NCBI RefSeq assembly: GCF_000710915.1 | Contig: NZ_BAUA01000090.1 | Location: 62,001-126,000, forward strand | DNA length: 64,000 bases | DNA from: Nocardia brasiliensis IFM 10847 | Lineage (GTDB): Bacteria > Actinomycetota > Actinomycetes > Mycobacteriales > Mycobacteriaceae | Direction of reading: 5' to 3' | Part shown: piece by piece, positions 38,492 to 47,161 of the stretch | How the letters are laid out: each line of letters starts with the position of its first letter | How positions within the stretch are numbered: the first letter of the stretch is position 1 | Position numbers and translations under genes: made by a program | The notes under the pieces: generated by a model | Seen by the model: only the letters and a program-made list of their open reading frames with translations | What the model was told of the DNA's origin: nothing | Database searches by the model: none

Positions 38492-40333
38492 TTACGGCAC
38501 GTAGCGGACCGCGCCCTTGTCGGCCGAGGTGGCGAGCGCGGCGTAGGCGCGCAGCGCCGTGGTGACCGGGCGGTCGCGGTTCACCGGCTGCCAAGGGCGT
38601 TCGGCGGCTTCCATTTTGGCGCGGCGCTCGGCCAGCACGGCGTCGTCCACCAGCACCTCGAGCGTCCGGGTGCTGACGTCGATGCGGATCTGGTCGCCGT
38701 TCTCGATCAGGCCGATGGTGCCGCCGCTGGCCGCCTCGGGGGAGATGTGGCCGATGGACAGGCCCGAGGTGCCGCCGGAGAAACGACCGTCGGTGATCAG
38801 CGCGCACTGCTTGCCCAGACCCGCGCCCTTGAGGAATGCGGTGGGGTGCAACATCTCCTGCATGCCGGGCCCGCCCGCGGGACCTTCGTAACGGACGACG
38901 AGCACGTCACCCGGCTTGATCGTCTTGTTGAGGATCACCGAGACCGCCTCCTCCTGGGATTCCACGACGAGTGCGGGCCCCTGGAAGGTGAACAGCTCCT
39001 CGTCGATGCCCGCGGTCTTGAGCACGGCGCCGTCGGGAGCGACGTTGCCGCGCAACACGACCAGGCCGCCCTCCTTCGTGTACGCGTGCTCGATATCGCG
39101 GATGCAGCCGCCCGCGGCATCGGTGTCGAGCGAGGACCAGCGATTCGCGGTGGAGAACGGTTCGGTCGTGCGCACGCCGCCCGGCGCGGCATGGAACAGC
39201 TCGACCGCCTCGTCGGAAGCCTTGCCGGAGCGGATATCCCAGGTGTCGAGCCACTCGTCGAAGCTGCGCGAGTGCACCGTGCGCACATCGGTTTCGAGCA
39301 GCCCGGCGCGGCGCAGCTCGCCGAGGATGGCGGGGATGCCACCGGCCCGGTGCACGTCTTCCATGTGGTAGTCGGAGTTGGGCGACACCTTGGACAGGGT
39401 CGGTACCCGGCGGCTGGTCTCCTCGATGGTGTGCAGATCGAAGTCGATCTCGCCCTCCTGCGCGGCGGCCAGCGTGTGCAGCACCGTGTTGGTGGAGCCG
39501 CCCATCGCGACGTCGAGCGCCATCGCGTTGCGGAAAGCCTTGGCATCGGCCACGTTCCGCGGCAGCACCGACGCGTCGTCCTCGCGGTACCAGCGGTTGG
39601 CGATGTCGACGATCACGGTGCCCGCCCGCTCGAACAACGCCCGGCGCGCTTCGTGGGTGGCCAGCGTGGAACCGTTGCCCGGCAACGCGAGTCCCAGCGC
39701 CTCGGTGAGGCAGTTCATCGAGTTCGCGGTGAACATGCCCGAGCACGACCCGCAGGTCGGGCAGGCGGACCGTTCGACCTCCGACAAACCCTCTTCGGAC
39801 ACAGCCTGATTCGCGCTCGCGGAGATCGCGGTGATCAGGTCGGTCGGGGCCTGCGCGACGCCGCCGACCACGACGGCCTTACCCGCCTCCATCGGCCCGC
39901 CGGAGACGAACACCGCCGGAATGTTCAGCCGCATAGCGGCATTCAGCATGCCCGGGGTGATCTTGTCGCAGTTGGAGATGCACACCAGCGCGTCGGCAGT
40001 GTGCGCGTTCGCCATGTATTCCACGGAGTCGGCGATGATTTCGCGCGAGGGCAGCGAGTAGAGCATGCCGCCGTGGCCCATCGCGATGCCGTCGTCGACG
40101 GCGATGGTGTGGAATTCGCGGGGCACACCGCCTGCCGCCCGTACCGCCTCGGCAACGATCTCGCCGACGTTCTTCAGGTGCACGTGGCCGGGCACGAACT
40201 GGGTGTAGGAGTTCGCGATGGCGATGATCGGCTTGCCGAAATCGGTGTCGGTCATGCCGGTGGCGCGCCAGAGCGCGCGGGCGCCTGCGGCATTGCGGCC
40301 GACGGTGGTGGTGCGTGAACGAAGCGGTGGCAT
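38492..40333 (-). CDS. ilvD: Dihydroxy-acid dehydratase
   Basis: 613 residues from ATG 40333, preceded by GAGGA. Converts 2,3-dihydroxy-isovalerate and -methylvalerate to the 2-keto acids of valine and isoleucine synthesis. Iron-sulfur ligands are in CISNCDK and CPTCGSCSGMFTANSMNC; the carbamylated-lysine/Mg site region (VDDGIAMGHGGM) and the C-terminal TDGRFSGGTSGLSIGHISPEA motif are intact. It is the fourth enzyme needed with IlvB/IlvN/IlvC encoded 1.2 kb away on the opposite strand. In M. tuberculosis ilvD is elsewhere in the genome. Confidence 0.96.
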   Translation of the reverse strand: MPPLRSRTTTVGRNAAGARALWRATGMTDTDFGKPIIAIANSYTQFVPGHVHLKNVGEIVAEAVRAAGGVPREFHTIAVDDGIAMGHGGMLYSLPSREIIADSVEYMANAHTADALVCISNCDKITPGMLNAAMRLNIPAVFVSGGPMEAGKAVVVGGVAQAPTDLITAISASANQAVSEEGLSEVERSACPTCGSCSGMFTANSMNCLTEALGLALPGNGSTLATHEARRALFERAGTVIVDIANRWYREDDASVLPRNVADAKAFRNAMALDVAMGGSTNTVLHTLAAAQEGEIDFDLHTIEETSRRVPTLSKVSPNSDYHMEDVHRAGGIPAILGELRRAGLLETDVRTVHSRSFDEWLDTWDIRSGKASDEAVELFHAAPGGVRTTEPFSTANRWSSLDTDAAGGCIRDIEHAYTKEGGLVVLRGNVAPDGAVLKTAGIDEELFTFQGPALVVESQEEAVSVILNKTIKPGDVLVVRYEGPAGGPGMQEMLHPTAFLKGAGLGKQCALITDGRFSGGTSGLSIGHISPEAASGGTIGLIENGDQIRIDVSTRTLEVLVDDAVLAERRAKMEAAERPWQPVNRDRPVTTALRAYAALATSADKGAVRYVP

Positions 40334-40650
40334 AGCGGGTCCTCGGTCTGGTCGCGGGGGCTGAGGAGCGACGGGGGCGGAGGCTGGCTCCGCGGCCGTT
40401 CCACGGTACTCCCGCGTGGAGGTGGGTTTACTGCCGGTCGGGCACGGCTCGTGGCCGTCGGCCTGGACGGTGCCAGGTGGTGCGGTGTCGTGGGTCGCCG
40501 CGAGTGGTGGTCGTCGGCGCTGACGGTGTCGCCGGAGGTGCCGGCCCGTCGGGCTCGCGGGGTGCGCGCCGGGACGGGTCCGCCCGACGCGGTGATCGCA
40601 TCGCATAGCCGACAACATCGTAGCGCCGGCACTTTGTTCCGGCCCGCGCG
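40334..40650. other. Intergenic region upstream of ilvD
   Basis: 317 bp between the ilvD start and the 3' end of the PH-domain gene. It must hold the ilvD promoter. I see no leader peptide with branched-chain codons or T-run hairpin like that of ilvB, and no convincing small gene. Confidence 0.4.
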
Positions 40651-41241
40651 TTATTGCGCGTTCTTGTCCCCGGCGGTGTTCTGTTCTTTGCCGTCGGCAT
40701 CGGTGTTCGCGTTTTCGGCGCTCGCGGTGTCATCACTGGGTTCGTCGGCCGATTCCGCGTCCGCCGAATTGTCGGCCGGCTCTTCCTTGGGCACCACATA
40801 CGGATCGGGAATCCACCCGTGCGAGGCCGCCGCCAGATCCCGCACCCGGTCGTAACTCACGGCGGGCAATTTCACCTCGGTGCCGTCCACGAGATCGGCG
40901 CGCACGTATCCACGCTTCGGGATACGCACCCCCTTCAGCTGAGACCAGTCCAGGTGCCGCGAGCCGAATACGGTCCGCAGATCGAGCCCGGCGTCGGACA
41001 CCGTGGTCTGCGTCCGCTGCACCCAGACGGCCACCGCGACGGGGATCAGCAGCAGCGGCCACAGCCCGGCGGGCCAGCCGACGAACATGAAGAACATGCA
41101 CATCAGAAGGATGAACACGCCTAGGAAGGCCAGGCGTGGGATGCGGATCACAGTGGCGGTCGAGGCGCTACCCGTATCCGATCCCTCGGTGGCGGTGTGG
41201 GACGATTTAGCCGGTGGCACGGACTGATGCGGTGATGACAC
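40651..41241 (-). CDS. Cfp6-like PH-domain membrane protein
   Basis: About 196 residues from GTG 41241; ATG 41274 is an in-frame alternative. Two adjacent hydrophobic segments (LAFLGVFILLMCMFFMFVG and PLLLIPVAVAVWV) are followed by a bacterial PH-like domain (VSDAGLDLRTVFGSRHLDW ... YVRADLVDGTEVKLPAVSY ... SHGWIPDPY) and an acidic Asp/Glu/Ala-rich tail. It matches the layout of M. tuberculosis Cfp6 (Rv3004), which also lies next to ilvB. The exact role is unknown. Confidence 0.8.
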   Translation of the reverse strand: MSSPHQSVPPAKSSHTATEGSDTGSASTATVIRIPRLAFLGVFILLMCMFFMFVGWPAGLWPLLLIPVAVAVWVQRTQTTVSDAGLDLRTVFGSRHLDWSQLKGVRIPKRGYVRADLVDGTEVKLPAVSYDRVRDLAAASHGWIPDPYVVPKEEPADNSADAESADEPSDDTASAENANTDADGKEQNTAGDKNAQ

Positions 41242-41253
41242 ACCACCATCCTC
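41242..41253 (-). promoter_or_regulatory. Possible leaderless -10 element of the PH-domain gene
   Basis: On the minus strand GAGGAT (41253-41248), 6 nt, GTG 41241; matches A2 and T6 only. Confidence 0.3.
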
Positions 41254-41306
41254 GCATCCTGGTGAAGGACCCAAGCAGCCGCACTATCCCACATAATGGG
41301 AGCTGT

Positions 41307-41343
41307 TTGACTCTTCGGCCAACGCACACATACCGTCATGCGC
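41307..41343 (+). promoter_or_regulatory. ilvBNC promoter
   Basis: TTGACT (-35, 41307-41312), 18-bp spacer, TACCGT (-10, 41331-41336), then 7 nt to GTG 41344. Both hexamers are good, and the predicted start site is the first base of the leader peptide. Confidence 0.65.
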
Positions 41344-41391
41344 GTGAACCGAAACGAGTTGCTCGTAATCGGCCGGCGCGTCCAGCGTTGA
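41344..41391 (+). CDS. ilv leader peptide (attenuation control)
   Basis: 15-residue peptide MNRNELLVIGRRVQR read from GTG 41344 to TGA 41389-41391; an in-frame ATG at 41338 would add two residues but lies before the predicted transcript start. The consecutive Leu-Leu-Val-Ile codons in mid-peptide are the sensor expected for branched-chain amino-acid attenuation. There is no ribosome site, which fits a leaderless leader as reported for ilvBNC of Corynebacterium glutamicum. Ribosome stalling here would favour an antiterminator and ilv expression. Confidence 0.7.
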   Translation: MNRNELLVIGRRVQR

Positions 41392-41393
41392 GC

Positions 41394-41473
41394 CTGACTA
41401 CCTGAGTCGAATACGTCAGCTCGCGTTGCGACGCGCCACCCTCGAACAGCCATGCGCTGTCGGGGGCTTTTTT
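41394..41473 (+). terminator. ilv transcription attenuator
   Basis: The terminator hairpin has an inner stem ACAGC/GCTGT (41446-41450 with 41456-41460, loop CATGC) extended by C-rich/G-rich flanks (around 41438-41443 with 41462-41466), and is followed by six T (41468-41473). Upstream alternative stems: CTGAC/GTCAG (41394-41398 with 41415-41419) and CGCGT/ACGCG (41422-41426 with 41431-41435). The terminator ends 95 nt before the ilvB start. Confidence 0.65.
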
Positions 41474-41568
41474 GTGTTCGGACGAATTGTCCGACAGGGC
41501 GAGTCGCAAGACACCGCATGTCAGACACAAATCCGGGGTCAGAACGACAAGCAGTTAGGAACAAGACG

Positions 41569-43494
41569 GTGAGTGCACCTACCGCACGGCCCGGGCCATC
41601 GGCCCGCAGGCCGGCGCCTGCGGCCCATCAGCCGGGCGCCGGCAGCTCGACGACGCAGGCCAACCGCCGCCAGGTCCCGCCCGAGCGGGTCACCGGCGCG
41701 CAGTCGGTCGTCCGTTCGCTCGAGGAGCTCGGCGTCGACACGGTATTCGGCATTCCCGGCGGCGCGATTCTCCCGGTCTACGACCCGCTGTTCGACTCGA
41801 CCAAGGTGCGCCACGTGCTGGTCCGGCACGAGCAGGGCGCGGGTCACGCCGCGACCGGCTACGCGCAGGCCACCGGCAAGGTCGGCGTCTGCATGGCCAC
41901 CTCCGGTCCGGGCGCCACCAATCTGGTCACCCCGATCGCCGACGCGCAGATGGACTCGGTGCCGATCGTCGCGATCACCGGGCAGGTCGGTCGCGGACTG
42001 ATCGGCACGGACGCCTTCCAAGAGGCCGACATCTCCGGCATCACCATGCCGATCACCAAGCACAACTTCCTCATCACCGAGGGCGTGGACATCCCGCGCA
42101 TCATCGCCGAGGCGTTCTACTTGGCCGCCAGCGGCCGCCCGGGCGCGGTGCTCGTCGACATCCCGAAGGACGTGCTGCAGATGCAGACGACCTTCAGCTG
42201 GCCGCCGGAGATGCGGCTGCCCGGCTACCGTCCGGTCACCAAGCCGCACGGCAAGCAGGTGCGCGAGGCCGCGCGGATGATCTTGGAAGCCAAGTCGCCG
42301 GTGCTCTACGTCGGCGGCGGCGTGATCAAGGCCGACGCCTCGCCCGAACTGCTGGAACTGGCCGAGCTGACCGGCATCCCCGTGGTCACTACGCTGATGG
42401 CGCGGGGCGCGTTCCCGGACAGTCACCAGCTCAACATGGGCATGCCCGGCATGCATGGCACGGTGGGAGCCGTTGCGGCACTGCAACGCTCGGATCTGCT
42501 GATCACCCTCGGCGCGCGCTTCGACGACCGGGTCACCGGTCAGCTCGACTCGTTCGCGCCCGACGCCCGGGTGATCCACGCCGATATCGACCCGGCCGAG
42601 ATCGGCAAGAACCGGCACGCCGACGTCCCGATCGTGGGCGACTGCCGCGAGGTGATCATCGAGCTGATCGAGACGCTGAAGGCCGAGCCGACCGCCACGA
42701 CACCGCTGCTCGACCTGGCCGACTGGTGGAAGTACCTGGACGGCGTGCGCAAGAGCTACCCGCTCGGCTGGACCACGCCCAGCGACGGTTCGCTCTCGCC
42801 CGAATTCGTCATCGAGGCCCTGGGCCGCTTGGCCGGGCCCGACGCCGTCTACTGTGCCGGCGTCGGCCAGCACCAGATGTGGGCCGCGCAGTTCATCAAG
42901 TACGAAAAGCCGCGCACCTGGCTGAATTCCGGCGGTCTGGGCACCATGGGCTACGCCGTGCCCGCCGCCATGGGCGCCAAGATGGGCGCGCCCGAGAAAG
43001 AGGTGTGGGCGGTCGACGGTGACGGCTGCTTCCAGATGACCAACCAGGAGCTGGCCACCTGCGCCGTCGAGGGCGTGCCGATCAAGGTCGCGCTGATCAA
43101 CAACGGCAACCTCGGCATGGTCCGGCAGTGGCAGACGCTGTTCTACGAGGAGCGCTACTCCAACACCGATCTCGGCACGCACACGCTGCGCATCCCCGAC
43201 TTCGTCAAGCTCGCCGAAGCCCTTGGCTGCCACGGCATCCGGGTCGAGCGCGAGCAGGACGTGGAGGCCGCGATCCGCGAGGCGCAGGCGATCAACGACC
43301 GCCCCGTGGTGATCGACTTCATCGTCGGCAAGGACGCCCAGGTGTGGCCGATGGTCGCCGCGGGCACCAGCAACGACGAGATCATGGCCGCCCGCGGCAT
43401 CCGCCCGCTGTTCGACGAAGACGAGCAGGCCGCCGAGCCCGCCGTCATCCACGAGGCGATGTCGCACGAGAAGAACAAGGGGAGCGATCAGTGA
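41569..43494 (+). CDS. ilvB: Acetolactate synthase large subunit
   Basis: 641 residues from GTG 41569, the start corresponding to mycobacterial IlvB1 (SAPTxRP); a TTAGGA ribosome site is upstream. A ThDP- and FAD-dependent enzyme that condenses pyruvate with pyruvate or 2-ketobutyrate. Motifs: ELGVDTVFGIPGGAILPVYD, the ThDP Glu in VRHEQGAGHAA, TSGPGATN, and the ThDP/Mg motif GDGCFQMTNQELATC. It follows the attenuator and overlaps the 27-residue SERSER frame (GTGA, 43491-43494). Confidence 0.96.
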   Translation: MSAPTARPGPSARRPAPAAHQPGAGSSTTQANRRQVPPERVTGAQSVVRSLEELGVDTVFGIPGGAILPVYDPLFDSTKVRHVLVRHEQGAGHAATGYAQATGKVGVCMATSGPGATNLVTPIADAQMDSVPIVAITGQVGRGLIGTDAFQEADISGITMPITKHNFLITEGVDIPRIIAEAFYLAASGRPGAVLVDIPKDVLQMQTTFSWPPEMRLPGYRPVTKPHGKQVREAARMILEAKSPVLYVGGGVIKADASPELLELAELTGIPVVTTLMARGAFPDSHQLNMGMPGMHGTVGAVAALQRSDLLITLGARFDDRVTGQLDSFAPDARVIHADIDPAEIGKNRHADVPIVGDCREVIIELIETLKAEPTATTPLLDLADWWKYLDGVRKSYPLGWTTPSDGSLSPEFVIEALGRLAGPDAVYCAGVGQHQMWAAQFIKYEKPRTWLNSGGLGTMGYAVPAAMGAKMGAPEKEVWAVDGDGCFQMTNQELATCAVEGVPIKVALINNGNLGMVRQWQTLFYEERYSNTDLGTHTLRIPDFVKLAEALGCHGIRVEREQDVEAAIREAQAINDRPVVIDFIVGKDAQVWPMVAAGTSNDEIMAARGIRPLFDEDEQAAEPAVIHEAMSHEKNKGSDQ

Positions 43495-43574
43495 GCGAGC
43501 GCAGCGAGCGAACAATCGACGCAGCTACGACTGTGCTCGTGCCGGAGCCGAGCGCCAGCGAGGTGCAGGCATGA
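43491..43574 (+). repeat. 84-bp MIRU-like element encoding a 27-residue SERSER peptide between ilvB and ilvN
   Basis: GTG 43491 overlaps the ilvB stop (GTGA), and its TGA (43572-43574) overlaps the ilvN start (ATGA), so three frames are chained without a gap. The peptide starts VSERSERT and ends PEPSASEVQA. Length and both ends match the copy before gatB (34524-34607), while the middle differs. It probably relays ribosomes from ilvB to ilvN. Confidence 0.6.
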
Positions 43575-44074
43575 GTACGACACACACTTTGAGTGTGCTG
43601 GTCGAGGACAAGCCGGGCGTGCTGGCTCGGGTTGCGGCACTGTTCTCGCGCCGCGGGTTCAATATCGAGTCGCTGGCCGTCGGTGGCACCGAGCTGCCGG
43701 AGATCTCCCGGATGACCATCGTCGTCACCGTCGAGGACCTGCCGCTCGAGCAGGTCACCAAGCAGCTCAACAAGCTGGTGAACGTCATCAAGATCGTCGA
43801 GCAGGACTCCGACACCTCGGTGGCCCGCGAGCTGATCCTGGTGAAGGTGCGTGCGGATGCCAGCGTGCGGACCCAGGTGATCGAGGCGGTTACGCTCTTC
43901 CGGGCGAAAGTGATCGACGTCTCCCCGGACGCGCTCACCGTCGAGGCGACCGGCACCCGGTCCAAGCTCGACGCGCTGCTGCGCATGCTGGAGCCGTACG
44001 GCATCCGGGAGATCGTGCAGTCCGGTGTGGTCGCCGTCGGCCGTGGGCCGAAGTCGATCACGGCGACGCGCTAG
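43571..44074 (+). CDS. ilvN: Acetolactate synthase small (regulatory) subunit
   Basis: 167 residues. N-terminal ACT domain (HTLSVLVEDKPGVLARVAALFSR) that binds valine for feedback inhibition, followed by the C-terminal ALS_ss domain (RELILVKVRADASVR ... ELLLR-type helix, SGVVAVGRGP). Full length. ATG 43571 overlaps the preceding small frame. Confidence 0.96.
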   Translation: MSTTHTLSVLVEDKPGVLARVAALFSRRGFNIESLAVGGTELPEISRMTIVVTVEDLPLEQVTKQLNKLVNVIKIVEQDSDTSVARELILVKVRADASVRTQVIEAVTLFRAKVIDVSPDALTVEATGTRSKLDALLRMLEPYGIREIVQSGVVAVGRGPKSITATR

Positions 44075-44124
44075 CGCTCGCAAATCTCAGACCTATACAG
44101 AAAAATCCAGAAGGGAACCAACCA

Positions 44125-45138
44125 GTGGCAGTCGAGATGTTCTACGACGACGACGCCGACCTGTCGATCATCCAGGGCCGCAAGGTCGCTGTCATCGGCT
44201 ACGGCAGCCAGGGCCACGCGCACTCGCTGAGCCTGCGCGACTCCGGTGTCGAGGTCCGCGTCGGCCTCGCGGAGGGTTCGAAGTCGCGGCCCAAGGCCGA
44301 GGAGGCGGGCCTGACCGTCGGCACGCCGGCCGAGGTTTCGGCGTGGGCCGACGTGATCATGGTGCTGGCCCCCGACACCGCCCAGGCGTCGATCTTCACC
44401 AACGACATCGAGCCCAACCTGACCGACGGCGACGCGCTGTTCTTCGGCCACGGCCTCAACATCCACTTCGGCCTGATCAAGGCGCCGGAGTTCATCACCG
44501 TCGCGATGGTCGCGCCGAAGGGCCCGGGCCACCTGGTGCGTCGTCAGTTCGTCGACGGCAAGGGCGTGCCCGCGCTGATCGCGGTCGACCAGGATCCCAA
44601 GGGTGAGGGTCAGGCGCTGGCCCTGTCCTACGCGAAGGCGATCGGCGGCGCGCGCGCCGGCGTCATCAAGACCACCTTCAAGGAAGAGACCGAGACCGAC
44701 CTGTTCGGCGAGCAGGCCGTGCTCTGCGGCGGCACCGAGGAACTGGTCAAGACCGGTTTCGAGGTCATGGTCGAGGCCGGTTACGCGCCGGAGATGGCGT
44801 ACTTCGAGGTGCTGCACGAGCTCAAGCTCATCGTCGACCTGATGTACGAGGGCGGTATCGCCCGGATGAACTACTCGGTCTCCGACACCGCCGAGTTCGG
44901 TGGCTACCTGTCGGGCCCGCGGGTCATCGACGCCGACACCAAGAAGCGGATGCAGGACATCCTCAAGGACATCCAGGACGGCACCTTCGTCAAGCGCCTC
45001 GTCGCGAACGTCGAGGGCGGCAACAAGGAGCTCGAGGGTCTGCGCAAGCAGAACGCCGAGCACCCGATCGAGGTCACCGGCGCCAAGCTGCGCGGCCTGA
45101 TGAGCTGGGTCGACCGCCCGATCACCGAAACCGCCTGA
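44125..45138 (+). CDS. ilvC: Ketol-acid reductoisomerase
   Basis: 337 residues, class I. Isomerises and reduces acetolactate or acetohydroxybutyrate with NADPH and Mg2+. N-terminal Rossmann domain with GYGSQGHAHSLSLRDSG, then the knotted all-helical domain with the metal ligands in EETETDLFGEQ and ELKLIVDLMYEGG. GTG 44125 is preceded by GAAGGGA. The 50-nt gap to ilvN suggests the same operon. Confidence 0.96.
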   Translation: MAVEMFYDDDADLSIIQGRKVAVIGYGSQGHAHSLSLRDSGVEVRVGLAEGSKSRPKAEEAGLTVGTPAEVSAWADVIMVLAPDTAQASIFTNDIEPNLTDGDALFFGHGLNIHFGLIKAPEFITVAMVAPKGPGHLVRRQFVDGKGVPALIAVDQDPKGEGQALALSYAKAIGGARAGVIKTTFKEETETDLFGEQAVLCGGTEELVKTGFEVMVEAGYAPEMAYFEVLHELKLIVDLMYEGGIARMNYSVSDTAEFGGYLSGPRVIDADTKKRMQDILKDIQDGTFVKRLVANVEGGNKELEGLRKQNAEHPIEVTGAKLRGLMSWVDRPITETA

Positions 45139-45152
45139 GTTTTCCAGCGTTA

Positions 45153-45190
45153 GTGGCCCGGCCCCTGAATGGTGCCGGGCCACAACCTTT
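45153..45190 (+). terminator. Terminator of the ilvBNC operon
   Basis: GTGGCCCGGC (45153-45162) pairs with GCCGGGCCAC (45174-45183) around an 11-nt loop and is followed by a short T-tract (CCTTTTCC). Confidence 0.8.
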
Positions 45191-45198
45191 TCCGGGGA

Positions 45199-45495
45199 CT
45201 AGCTGCTGCCGAACAGGCCGTGCGGGCGGTTCTGGCGGAACTGCCAGAACGGGTCGTCGTGCCTGCCGCGGTCGAACGGGCCGTTGTTGCAGCGCCAGTT
45301 CTCGAACGGGCCGAAATCGCAGTTGTGGTTGTGGTGCGGCCGGTGCCGGACCTCGGTGACACCCGGCACGGCGATGTTCGCGTCCGCCGAGGCCGGAATC
45401 GCCATGGCGGTCAACGGAACAGCGACGATCGCACCGGCTACGGCGGCCCGGGCCAGCAGACGCCGCGACGGCGTGGACTTGGTGGTGGAGAACAA
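45199..45495 (-). CDS. Small secreted His/Asn/Phe-rich protein
   Basis: 98 residues from TTG 45495, favoured because AAAGGAT lies 7 nt upstream; GTG 45510 is the alternative. The Sec signal runs from the RR-basic region through AVAGAIVAVPLTAMAIPASA to a cleavage site before DANIAVPG. The mature peptide (~60 residues) has a RPHHNHNCDFGPF segment and two cysteines (HNC, WRC), so it could bind metal or form one disulfide. No family recognised. Confidence 0.6.
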   Translation of the reverse strand: MFSTTKSTPSRRLLARAAVAGAIVAVPLTAMAIPASADANIAVPGVTEVRHRPHHNHNCDFGPFENWRCNNGPFDRGRHDDPFWQFRQNRPHGLFGSS

Positions 45496-45529
45496 CGTGG
45501 ATCCTTTCACTCTGCGGCGAACTGTGCGT

Positions 45530-45733
45530 TCACCATCCCCCGGCTGCGGTCTGCCCACGTCGCACAGCGGTCGCTGACATGCGCGCCGCGAACAGGTCGG
45601 GATCAACTGTGTCGCCGCTGCTTCGCGAGGCGCCCCCGGCATACCGGCGCAGCACCGACTGCACGGTCTCACTCTCGCGCATCCGGCGCGCGGCGTCACG
45701 GGTGTTGTCCCCATTCCGGAGAATTTCAGTCAT
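45530..45733 (-). CDS. Short hypothetical protein
   Basis: 67-residue frame from ATG 45733 with high third-position GC. Charged, helical N-terminal half (TRDAARRMRESETVQSVLRRY), no membrane segment, no family recognised. It precedes the secreted-protein gene on the same strand. A 12-bp palindrome GGGGTTAACCCC lies at 45742-45753 just before the start. May or may not be expressed. Confidence 0.4.
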   Translation of the reverse strand: MTEILRNGDNTRDAARRMRESETVQSVLRRYAGGASRSSGDTVDPDLFAARMSATAVRRGQTAAGGW

Positions 45734-45741
45734 TGGTATTA

Positions 45742-45753
45742 GGGGTTAACCCC
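45742..45753. promoter_or_regulatory. Palindrome GGGGTTAACCCC, possible operator
   Basis: Perfect 12-bp inverted repeat in the short AT-richer gap before the small genes at 45199-45733. Confidence 0.3.
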
Positions 45754-45785
45754 CATACACAGATCAGCTGCGGGCCCCGGGCGAA

Positions 45786-47003
45786 TCATGCCCCCGCGGC
45801 TATTCCTTTGTCGCGCCTTCGCTTACCGAGACGTTCCGCGATCAGCGGCGCCCCGACGCCGTGCAGGATCACGCTGCCGACGACCACCACCAGGGTCACG
45901 CCGATCACGAGAAACGCGTCGTCATCGTCGCGCAAGCCGTTGAAGGCCAGCAGCGCGAACACGATCGACGCCACACCGCGCGGCCCGAGCAGGCCGATCA
46001 TGAGCCGTTCCCGCCTGGTGAACGGTGAACCGAGCAACGAGAGCGCGACCGGCACCAGGCGCACCAGCGTCAACGCGAGCAGACCGTAGACGACGACCTG
46101 CCAGCTGAGCCAGGACAGCGTCGCCGCCGCCACGTTGCCGACGATGAACCACATTGCCAGGCCGGAGAACTCGGCGACGTCCTCGGTCGATTGCAGTGGC
46201 TCGCCGGGGAGTTCGTGCCGGGTCGTGCTGTAGGCGATGCCCGCCAGGAAAGCGGCCACGAATCCGTTGCCGTCGAGCCAGACCGCGACGCTGTAAGTGA
46301 GCACCGGGATCGCAATCGTCCCGATGCGCACGGCGCGCGCGTCCGTCCAGCGTTTGCGGGCGGCGAAGGTCATGCAGTATCCGGCCAGCGCGCCGATGGA
46401 CAGTCCGATGAGGATCGATTTCACCACGGCGGGCACCGCGTGACCGAGGGCGTTCAGCGCCTGGTCGGAGTCCGCGCTGGCCTCCGCCGCAGCCAGCGCG
46501 AACAGGAAGATCGGGGCGACGAGTCCGTCGTTGAATCCGCTCTCTACGTTGAGCGCGTGCCGAACCCGTTCCGGCACCCGCAGATCCCGCACGATCGCCT
46601 GCGCGGGCACCAGGTCGATCGGGATCACGATGCACGCGATCAACAGCAGCACGGTCCACGAAACACCGGGCAGCAGCACGAATCCGAGCAGATACGCGGC
46701 GCCGAGGCTCAGCGGGAAGGCGAGGAAGAGCAGCCGGAAGATCCCGGTGTGCCGCCGCCCGGACAGGCCGTCGCGCACCTCGGTCGCATCGGTGAAAAGG
46801 AACAGCGCCAAGATGAATTCGACGATCCGCTGCGCCGTGTCGGTATTGATCGCCGCGGTCAGCCAGTGGTCGCTGCTCCAGCTGACCACCGCGCCGACCA
46901 CCACCATCGCCAGCGGTGCGGTCACCTTCCAGCGCGCCATCGTCCGGGACAGGCACGACCAGATCAGAATGACCGTCATCGTCGCGGCGATCGCAATGAA
47001 CAT
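45786..47003 (-). CDS. Na+/H+ or K+/H+ antiporter, CPA1/NhaP type
   Basis: 405 residues from ATG 47003, with GGGAGA upstream. About 12 hydrophobic helices. The CPA1 ion-site motif ESGFNDGLVAPIF and the preceding PIDLVPAQAIVRDLRVPERVRHALN are clear, as is the late GLLGPRGVASIVFALLAF segment. It exchanges monovalent cations for protons across the membrane. It lies alone, with its 3' end beside the small secreted-protein genes. Confidence 0.88.
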   Translation of the reverse strand: MFIAIAATMTVILIWSCLSRTMARWKVTAPLAMVVVGAVVSWSSDHWLTAAINTDTAQRIVEFILALFLFTDATEVRDGLSGRRHTGIFRLLFLAFPLSLGAAYLLGFVLLPGVSWTVLLLIACIVIPIDLVPAQAIVRDLRVPERVRHALNVESGFNDGLVAPIFLFALAAAEASADSDQALNALGHAVPAVVKSILIGLSIGALAGYCMTFAARKRWTDARAVRIGTIAIPVLTYSVAVWLDGNGFVAAFLAGIAYSTTRHELPGEPLQSTEDVAEFSGLAMWFIVGNVAAATLSWLSWQVVVYGLLALTLVRLVPVALSLLGSPFTRRERLMIGLLGPRGVASIVFALLAFNGLRDDDDAFLVIGVTLVVVVGSVILHGVGAPLIAERLGKRRRDKGIAAGA

Positions 47004-47161
47004 GAGTCTCCCGATTCCGGCCCATGAGCGGGTGTCGGCCGCTGCGCAGCAGCCCGCCCGTTGACAGCAAACGACGAGCTTACTCGGGGCCGGACGGTTC
47101 CCTGCGGTCCAACTCGGGAATTCATGAGCAACGGCACATGACGGTGCGTTTTGCCCGCCCG

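Noticed and set aside
38345..40318. 657-codon open frame antisense to ilvD
   Set aside because: Low-complexity Arg/Gly/His-rich translation with no family resemblance, fully covered by the certain ilvD gene.
41452..41568. Upstream extension of ilvB from ATG 41452
   Set aside because: It would start inside the attenuator terminator hairpin. GTG 41569 gives the expected family N-terminus and has a ribosome site.
45530..45733. Reading the 45199-45714 frame as one 171-residue protein
   Set aside because: The first ~68 residues are Cys/Arg-rich and precede a clear signal peptide with its own ribosome site at 45495, so a shorter secreted protein is preferred.
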